From positions 1-8,759 of the forward strand of contig CAYGFI010000184.1 of NCBI GenBank assembly GCA_964349045.1: 8,759 nucleotides of DNA, in the 5' to 3' direction. The notes beneath the pieces are model-generated. The model searched no databases. It was given only the letters and a program-made list of their open reading frames with translations, and was not told the origin of the DNA. The translations under genes and the position numbers were made by a program. The DNA comes from JACJXF01 sp964349045 (lineage in GTDB: Bacteria > Bacteroidota > Bacteroidia > Bacteroidales > GCA-2748055). Positions within the stretch are counted from its first letter, which is position 1. Every line of letters begins with the position of its first letter. Positions 5,620-8,759 of this stretch are shown here, piece by piece.

Positions 5620-6438
5620 ATGGCTACAATTAGCGCTGCTGATGTAATGAAATTAAGGAAAGCAACAGGAGCCGGTATGATGGATTGCAAAACAGCTTTG
5701 CAGGAATCCAACGGTGATTTTGATGCTGCTATTGACATTATTCGTAAAAAAGGTCAACTGGTTGCCAGTAAACGCGCAGACCGTGAAGCATCAGAAGGAG
5801 TTGTGATTGCAAAGGCTGCTGACAAAAAAGGAGCTTTTATTATTTTGAATTGCGAAACTGATTTCGTTGCTAAAAACGAAAAATTTATCGCTTTTGCTCA
5901 TTCCATTCTCGATGTTGCCTTCAGGAATCTGCCCGCCGATCTCAATGCTCTTAAAGCATTGAAATCAGGCGATAAAACTATCGATACTAAAATAACCGAA
6001 GAGGTTGGAGTTATCGGCGAGAAACTTGAACTGAGCTATTATGGTAAAATAGAAGCCCCCGAGGTTGTTGCCTATATTCATCAGGGTAATAAACTGGCTA
6101 CAATGGTTGGTTTTAACAAAAAAACCTCTTCACAGGTTGGAAAAGATATCGCGATGCAGATAGCTGCTATGGCGCCTGTTGCTGTAGATAAAGAAAATGT
6201 TTCTGCCGACATGATCTCCAAAGAAAAAGAAATCGGCAGGGAACAGGCCCGGCTTGAAGGTAAACCTGAGAATATGCTTGACAAAATTGCTGAAGGTAAA
6301 GTGAATAAATTCTTTAAAGATTATACCCTTCTGAATCAGGATTTTACCAAAGACAGCAAAAAAACGGTCCGGCAATATCTCAAAGAAAGTGATGCTCAGC
6401 TGACTGTAACTGAATTTATCAGACAGTCGTTGAAATAG
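5620..6438 (+). CDS. tsf: Elongation factor Ts
   Basis: EF-Ts exchanges GDP for GTP on EF-Tu in the cytoplasm. From ATG 5620 the product is 272 residues. It has the N-terminal UBA-like domain with TGAGMMDCK (16-24) and the signature NCETDFVAKNEKF (77-89), which enters the dimerisation/EF-Tu contact domain. The C-terminal part, from GREQARLEGKPENMLDKI to the end, is typical of the family. A second ATG six bases upstream (5614) would add Met-Gln. I prefer 5620 because MATI-type starts are usual in Bacteroidota EF-Ts, but the choice is not decided by any ribosome binding site. It is the last gene of the operon and is followed within 30 bases by a strong terminator. A 5-bp TCCCG/CGGGA stem lies in the short spacer after rpsB (5566-5584). 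Confidence 0.96.
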   Translation: MATISAADVMKLRKATGAGMMDCKTALQESNGDFDAAIDIIRKKGQLVASKRADREASEGVVIAKAADKKGAFIILNCETDFVAKNEKFIAFAHSILDVAFRNLPADLNALKALKSGDKTIDTKITEEVGVIGEKLELSYYGKIEAPEVVAYIHQGNKLATMVGFNKKTSSQVGKDIAMQIAAMAPVAVDKENVSADMISKEKEIGREQARLEGKPENMLDKIAEGKVNKFFKDYTLLNQDFTKDSKKTVRQYLKESDAQLTVTEFIRQSLK

Positions 6439-6467
6439 AATACCATAGTTTCAATTAAATTAAAATC

Positions 6468-6495
6468 AGGCGTCCATCTTCGGGCGCCTTTTTTT
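6468..6495 (+). terminator. Intrinsic terminator after tsf
   Basis: AGGCGTCC (6468-6475) pairs with GGGCGCCT (6482-6489) through eight base pairs, including one G-U pair, around the six-base loop ATCTTC. The right arm runs into seven consecutive T residues (6489-6495). This is a textbook Rho-independent terminator, 29 bases after the tsf stop. It ends the rplM-rpsI-rpsB-tsf transcript and separates it from pyrH-frr. Confidence 0.92.
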
Positions 6496-7051
6496 ATTGA
6501 GGACCTCCCCTGTTTCTTTAATATTTTATGAGTATTGGGAATCATTTATCTAAATCAGCGTACCGGACTTATAAAATTAATAATCAATGTAATCCCTTTC
6601 TCTTAAATTACATTTTTACCCCTTTTCCCGTTTGAGGTTGTCTAAAAAGGCGTGTAATATTTCTGAAAACTCACAAATTGAAAGCAATCACATTTTTGCC
6701 CCTCTAAATCTCCCCCAAGTGCCTCCGCTAGCGCCTCCGCAGAGTAGCTTCAGCGCTCGCGGAAAGCTTCGGCGACACGCGGAGTGCCTCCGCTAGCGCC
6801 TCCGCAGAGTAGCTTCAGCGCTCGCGGAAAGCTTCGGCGACACGCGGAGTGCCTCCGCAGAGTAGCTTCAGCGCTCGCGGAGGGGGCGACTATACCTGGT
6901 AAATACAAACTCTTTTGCATAGGAAGCGAAATTTCACTTACAATTTGAAAGTTTGAATTCTTTATTATTGGATTATTGTTTGATCAGTTTTTAAGTTATT
7001 TAGCCGCATTACCATAAAAAAGTATATTTTTATATTCTTAAATGAATCATA
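6496..7051. other. Gene-free spacer between the tsf terminator and pyrH
   Basis: I see no coding region here. The left part (6496-6710) is AT-rich and contains an AATGTAAT/ATTACATT inverted repeat (6586-6593 and 6607-6614). It also contains two near-identical stretches of the form ACATTTTTRCCCCTYT, 80 bases apart (6610-6625 and 6690-6705). The middle (6719-6881) is the GC-rich tandem array annotated separately, bracketed by C-run and G-run sequences (6711-6716 and 6880-6886). The right part (6887-7051) is AT-rich and must hold the pyrH promoter, but no exact TAnnTTTG box is visible. The nearest is AAAGTTTG at 6948-6955, with one mismatch. Confidence 0.6.
6719..6881. repeat. Tandem array of 65-bp GC-rich units, 2.5 copies
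   Basis: Two copies that are identical base for base occupy 6719-6783 and 6784-6848. A third, partial copy occupies 6849-6881. The third copy lacks 12 bases (TAGCGCCTCCGC) that in the full units lie between two GCCTCCGC words, and it stops after CGCGGA. The unit is about 68% G+C, in strong contrast to the AT-rich flanks. Each full unit contains an 11-bp inverted repeat with one mismatch (for example 6724-6734 with 6753-6763). At each unit junction GCGGAG-TGC-CTCCGC forms a further 6-bp stem. Within a unit, AGCTTCAGCGCTCGCGGA and AGCTTCGGCGACACGCGGA are diverged copies of each other. The unit length is not a multiple of three, so this is not a coding repeat. Confidence 0.93.
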
Positions 7052-7762
7052 ATGAGAAAATACAATCGCATCCTCTTAAAGCTTAGCGGTGAAGCCCTGA
7101 TGGGTGAGGAAAAATATGGCATCGATCCGGCGATTCTGAATTCTTATGCGCAGCAGATACATGAACTTGCCCAAACCGGTCTGGAAACAGGAATCGTAAT
7201 CGGTGGCGGCAATATTTTCAGGGGAGTTTCCGGATTAAGTAAAGGCTTTGATCGCGTTAAAGGCGATTATATGGGAATGCTCGCTACGGTTATCAACGGA
7301 ATTGCTTTACAATCAGCTATTGAATCTGCCGGAACTCCTGCCAGGGTTCTGACCGCTGTGAGAATGGAACCGTTTGCTGAATTTTACAGTAAAACCGCTG
7401 CTCTGGAGGCGCTGGGGAAAAAACAGGTAGTAATTTTTTCCGCGGGAACCGGAAATCCTTTTTTTACCACAGATACAGCCTCAGCTTTGAGAGCAGTTGA
7501 AATTGAAGCCGACGTGATGTTAAAGGGTACGCGGGTTGATGGCGTTTATACGGCAGATCCGGAAAAAGACCCTGATGCTGTAAAATTTGATGAAGTCAGT
7601 TTCGACGAAGCAATTGAGAAACAACTTCATATTATGGACCTTACAGCTTTCACATTGTGCAAGGAGAATAATCTTCCGGTTATTGTTTTTAATATGAATA
7701 TTGCCGGAAATCTTAAAAAACTTATTTCCGGAGAAAAAATTGGTACTTTAGTTAAAATTTAA
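7052..7762 (+). CDS. pyrH: UMP kinase (uridylate kinase)
   Basis: The enzyme phosphorylates UMP to UDP with ATP in the cytoplasm, a step of pyrimidine nucleotide synthesis. It belongs to the amino-acid-kinase fold, and the active enzyme is typically a hexamer. The 236-residue product has the normal length. Visible blocks are RILLKLSGEALMG (6-18, phosphate-binding Lys10), IVIGGGNIFRG (48-58, the glycine-rich loop), GDYMGMLATVINGIALQ (71-87), AGTGNPFFTTDTASALRA (131-148) and VMLKGTRVDGVYTADP (155-170, nucleotide binding). ATG at 7052 gives the usual short N-terminus MRKYNRILLKLSG, and no Shine-Dalgarno sequence is seen. frr follows on the same strand after 170 bases, without a visible terminator between them, so they may be co-transcribed. 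In many bacteria pyrH follows tsf closely; here a terminator and a repeat array intervene. Confidence 0.97.
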   Translation: MRKYNRILLKLSGEALMGEEKYGIDPAILNSYAQQIHELAQTGLETGIVIGGGNIFRGVSGLSKGFDRVKGDYMGMLATVINGIALQSAIESAGTPARVLTAVRMEPFAEFYSKTAALEALGKKQVVIFSAGTGNPFFTTDTASALRAVEIEADVMLKGTRVDGVYTADPEKDPDAVKFDEVSFDEAIEKQLHIMDLTAFTLCKENNLPVIVFNMNIAGNLKKLISGEKIGTLVKI

Positions 7763-7932
7763 ATAATTTTACCCAATCAGCGCCTGAAGTTTGGAGTGCA
7801 TGGAACGTCTTAAGTATGGGTTGTAAAAGTAACATAAAAGATAAAACATATCAGAGATGGAATGATTTAAAACTTCCGCTCAATAAATATTATGGTAAAT
7901 CCTGTTTAAATAATACTTAAAAATATCAATCC

Positions 7933-8496
7933 ATGAATGAAGATGCCCAACTAATCATTGATCTTGCAAAGGAAAAAATGGAAAAAGCTTTGCATTTTCT
8001 TGAAACCGATCTCAGCCGCATCCGTGCAGGTAAAGCTAATTTACATATTCTGGATGGAATTATGGTTGAATATTATGGCAATGCCGTACCATTGACACAG
8101 GTTTCCAATATCAGTACACCTGATCCGAAAACCATTGCCATCCAGCCATGGGACAAAAAAATGATCGAACCTATTGAGAAATCCATCATGGCATCTAATC
8201 TGGGTATTACCCCTGTAAATAACGGTGAATTGATCCGTATTAATATTCCTATGCTTACTGAGGAAAGAAGGAAAGAACTTGTGAAACAGGTTAGACATGA
8301 AGGCGAGGCAGCTAAAGTAAGCATAAGAAATGCCCGCAGGGATGCCAATGAAGAAATTAAAAAAATGCATAAGGACGGTTTACCCGAAGACGATCTGAAA
8401 AAGAGTGAAATTGACATCCAAAAAATCACGGATGATCATTCTGCAAAAATTGATAAAGTTATTGAGGCTAAGGAGAAGGAGATCCTGACTGTCTGA
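7933..8496 (+). CDS. frr: Ribosome recycling factor
   Basis: RRF works with EF-G to split post-termination ribosomes into subunits. The 187-residue product has the usual length and two-domain layout. A helix leads to LSRIRAGKANLHILDGIMVEYYG (27-49), then the beta domain VPLTQVSNISTPDPKTIAIQPWD (52-74). The signature LTEERRKELVKQVRHEGEAAKVSIRNARRDANEEIKK (108-144) and a final charged helix ending KVIEAKEKEILTV follow. The ATG at 7933 gives an acidic MNEDAQLIIDLAKEKMEKAL start, as in related proteins. The 170-base spacer from pyrH is AT-rich with no exact TAnnTTTG box, so read-through from pyrH is the simplest assumption. The gene converges with the OmpA-family gene on the opposite strand. Confidence 0.97.
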   Translation: MNEDAQLIIDLAKEKMEKALHFLETDLSRIRAGKANLHILDGIMVEYYGNAVPLTQVSNISTPDPKTIAIQPWDKKMIEPIEKSIMASNLGITPVNNGELIRINIPMLTEERRKELVKQVRHEGEAAKVSIRNARRDANEEIKKMHKDGLPEDDLKKSEIDIQKITDDHSAKIDKVIEAKEKEILTV

Positions 8497-8580
8497 TCTG
8501 CCCTTCTAAATCAACCCCAGGGGGAGGATTTTCAAAGCATGAAGTAATTTTTTGCAATCCCAACTTATTATTTACTTCTG

Positions 8581-8759
8581 TTAATTTGTTTCCAGGATCT
8601 TCAACAGCTCATCGAGCTTTGGAGTAAGAATTATCTCTGTTCTTCTGTTTTTTGTTCTAGCTTCTGTTGTTTTCGAGGGATCGACAGGCATGAACTCACC
8701 ATGACCTGCAGCAGTTAACCGGACCGGGGCAATTGAACTACCCTCCAGAAGGATTCTGA
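8581..8759 (-). CDS. C-terminal end of an OmpA/MotB-domain protein (5' end outside the window)
   Basis: The minus strand reads 58 residues from the window edge to a TAA at 8583-8581, beginning RILLEGSSIAPVRLTAAGHGE. It includes the block PVDPSKTTEARTKNRRTEIIL, followed by TPKLDELLKILETN. The AxGHGE...P.......R.KNRR.EI pattern is the C-terminal half of the OmpA-like peptidoglycan-binding domain. The RTKNRR arginines and nearby residues normally contact diaminopimelate in the cell wall. The TPKLDEL(L/F)K ending is familiar from Bacteroidota OmpA-family proteins, which may carry a coiled coil and signal peptide upstream. What the rest of the protein looks like cannot be seen. It is convergent with frr across an 84-base spacer that holds only a weak CCCC/GGGG stem and no clear terminator. 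Confidence 0.85.
   Translation of the reverse strand, partial: RILLEGSSIAPVRLTAAGHGEFMPVDPSKTTEARTKNRRTEIILTPKLDELLKILETN

Noticed and set aside
6719..6881. CRISPR array
   Set aside because: The repeats are directly contiguous 65-bp units with no unique spacers, and no cas genes are present.
4441..7792. Shared 10-mers CCTGAAGTTT and AATCAGCGCC in the rpsI-rpsB and pyrH-frr spacers
   Set aside because: Many 10-base matches are expected by chance in 8.7 kb, and the two words are in different order and spacing at the two sites, so a common regulatory element is not supported.
8041..8429. Two antisense frames of 109 and 118 codons inside frr
   Set aside because: They are shadows of the clearly identified ribosome recycling factor gene, without starts or motifs that suggest coding.
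8510..8535. Terminator between the convergent frr and OmpA-family genes
   Set aside because: CCCCAGGGGG can form only a tiny stem with a minimal loop, and no T-run follows directly on either strand.

Overview
The window reads as chromosomal DNA from a member of the Bacteroidota, probably Bacteroidia. The ribosomal and translation proteins have Bacteroidota-type sequences: uL13 starts MDTLSYKT and bS2 starts MPKTNFEELL. The base composition is AT-rich. The rplM promoter is an exact match to the Bacteroidota TAnnTTTG -7 box, and genes start without Shine-Dalgarno sequences. No genus can be named from the sequence alone.

Layout from left to right. (1) Positions 1-41 hold only the first 13 complete codons of a minus-strand gene, possibly a cytidine/adenosine deaminase-type protein. 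(2) Positions 252-1865, minus strand, encode an O-antigen ligase/polymerase-type membrane protein. A short GC-rich repeat with an 8-bp period sits across its stop codon. (3) Positions 1990-3454 hold a complete IS4-like insertion sequence with one transposase gene, about 20-bp terminal inverted repeats and a perfect 8-bp target duplication. It lies between the ligase gene and the divergent ribosomal operon, just upstream of the rplM promoter. (4) Positions 3494-6495 form a translation operon: promoter, small leader hairpin, rplM, rpsI, rpsB, tsf and a strong intrinsic terminator. (5) Positions 6496-7051 form a gene-free spacer with a GC-rich tandem array of 65-bp units. (6) pyrH (7052-7762) and frr (7933-8496) follow on the plus strand. 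(7) Positions 8581-8759, minus strand, hold the C-terminus of an OmpA-family protein, convergent with frr.

The genes rplM, rpsI, rpsB, tsf and frr serve ribosome assembly, elongation and recycling. pyrH makes UDP for RNA and sugar-nucleotide synthesis. The rpsB-tsf-pyrH-frr order is the widely conserved bacterial order, but here a terminator and a 614-bp spacer split it. The ligase and the OmpA-type protein belong to the cell envelope and are not obviously linked to the translation cluster.

I see no clearly new multi-gene system. The observations most worth a second look are: the transposase, whose third catalytic acidic residue appears to be Asp instead of Glu; the roughly 99-residue charged C-terminal extension of ribosomal protein S2; the 65-bp hairpin-forming tandem array; and the structured rpsI-rpsB spacer, which carries AGGAGG far from the rpsB start.
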